64,000 nucleotides of DNA, from assembly GCA_021234155.1 (NCBI GenBank), contig JAJEKV010000016.1, forward strand, positions 20,959,863 to 21,023,862, given 5' to 3'. This document shows positions 63,481 to 64,000 of this stretch, in pieces. The position numbers were made by a program, and so were the translations under genes. The DNA comes from Isoetes taiwanensis. Its lineage: Eukaryota; Streptophyta; Lycopodiopsida; Isoetales; Isoetaceae. Every line of letters begins with the position of its first letter. The stretch's first letter is position 1. Below the pieces are notes generated by a model. The model was given only the letters and a program-made list of their open reading frames with translations, did no database searches and was not told the DNA's origin.

Positions 63481-64000
63481 TTGCCGCAATAGATACAGAA
63501 AGCAAGCAGAGAGCCGGTATAAGGTAATTTCCACGGTCGGGAAGGCTAAAGCTAAGTCCTTCATAGTCTTGATAGACTCGGGGAAGTAGCCATAACTTTG
63601 CATCCCCCAGAATGGTTCAAATGTTGAAGTTGAAGCCGCTAAAGTCAAAGCCCAGACCCGTGGTTTTAGCAAGTGGCGCAGTAAGGCAGACGGCGGGCAA
63701 GAGAATTAACTTCGACATCGACTTACCAGGGATTAATATCCAGATGGGGGCAGAAGTAATGGGCATTGGAAAGTATGACTTGATCATAGGAATGGAGTAC
63801 CTTGGGCGGTGGGGGCCATTATCGGCTGCGTGGAAGCGGAAGGTGACCTTCCCAGCGCCCGATGGCAAGATCATTGAAATAACAGTAAGGAAGTTGTTCC
63901 CATCATGCGGTGTATGTCTTCTAAGCGGTTTGTTCAAGTGCATCAAGAGTGAGCAAGTGGCATACATCTTCAAGCTTGAGATTAGTGAGCCAGAATCGGA
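63481..64000 (+). pseudogene. Copy E protease region (partial at window edge)
   Basis: AAGTCCTTCATAGTCTTGAT encodes KSFIVLID, the protease active-site strand (DSG follows) near 63555-63585. MGIGKYDLIIGMEYLG is near 63755-63805. The element continues beyond the window. Confidence 0.7.

Larger units (their letters stand above)
56123..64000 (+). mobile_element. Family-2 copy E, plus strand, runs off the right edge (subfamily 2)
   Basis: LTR, primer site (TGGTATCGAGC at 57804-57814), post-primer hairpin, three hairpin cassettes, ORFa, a fourth cassette, ORFb, gag and the start of protease. The best copy for ORFa. Confidence 0.88.

Overview
The window is plant nuclear DNA, almost entirely repetitive. 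The only host gene I can support is the 3' end of a leucine-rich-repeat receptor-like protein at the left edge. The rest is LINE debris, degenerate tandem repeats and nested Ty3/gypsy LTR retrotransposons. This suggests a land plant with a large, TE-rich genome, perhaps a gymnosperm, but I cannot name the species.

Layout. 1-422: LRR receptor-like protein 3' end. 423-6430: gene-poor DNA with several tandem repeats, including a ~180-bp family (2650-3800) and a ~127-bp family (5590-6430). 6789-8620: two broken LINE fragments. 10397-14035: a minus-strand LINE (APE endonuclease, RT, C-terminal Cys/His motif) ending in a long pentanucleotide tail. 14110-20373: a complete minus-strand chromovirus (family 1) with two LTRs and a 5-bp target duplication AAAAC. 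20741-64000: a complex of at least five copies (A-E) of a second, very large chromovirus family (family 2).

Family 2. A complete member, copy C (35565-48928, 13.4 kb, target duplication GTCTT), has ~1.7 kb LTRs, an iMet-type primer site, and then two extra sense genes between primer site and gag, which I call ORFa and ORFb. These are followed by gag, protease, RT, RNase H, integrase and chromodomain. Each extra ORF has its own TATA box and a shared leader motif close to GGCGATCTTTCGGC, and is preceded by copies of a strong hairpin repeat. The hairpins differ in sequence between two subfamilies but sit in the same places. In copies A and E, ORFa begins MARTKQTARK, identical to the histone H3 N-terminus including K4 and K9. 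The same element carries an integrase chromodomain, a module that classically reads methylated H3 tails. I consider this the most interesting signal here.

Arrangement. A (20741-31560, minus) is joined head to head with B (31554 onward, plus). C is inserted in B's pol. B, D and E then share LTRs (LTR at 50110-51794 and 56123-57802) as a tandem LTR-internal-LTR-internal array, and E runs off the right edge.

Limits. Family-2 ORFs are riddled with small indels. Aligned copies show that CAG/CTG sites are preferentially changed or lost, often CAG to CGG, which looks more like base-calling error at CHG-methylated sites than biological decay. Frame breaks there should not be taken as real without checking. 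All coordinates of domains inside broken reading frames are approximate.
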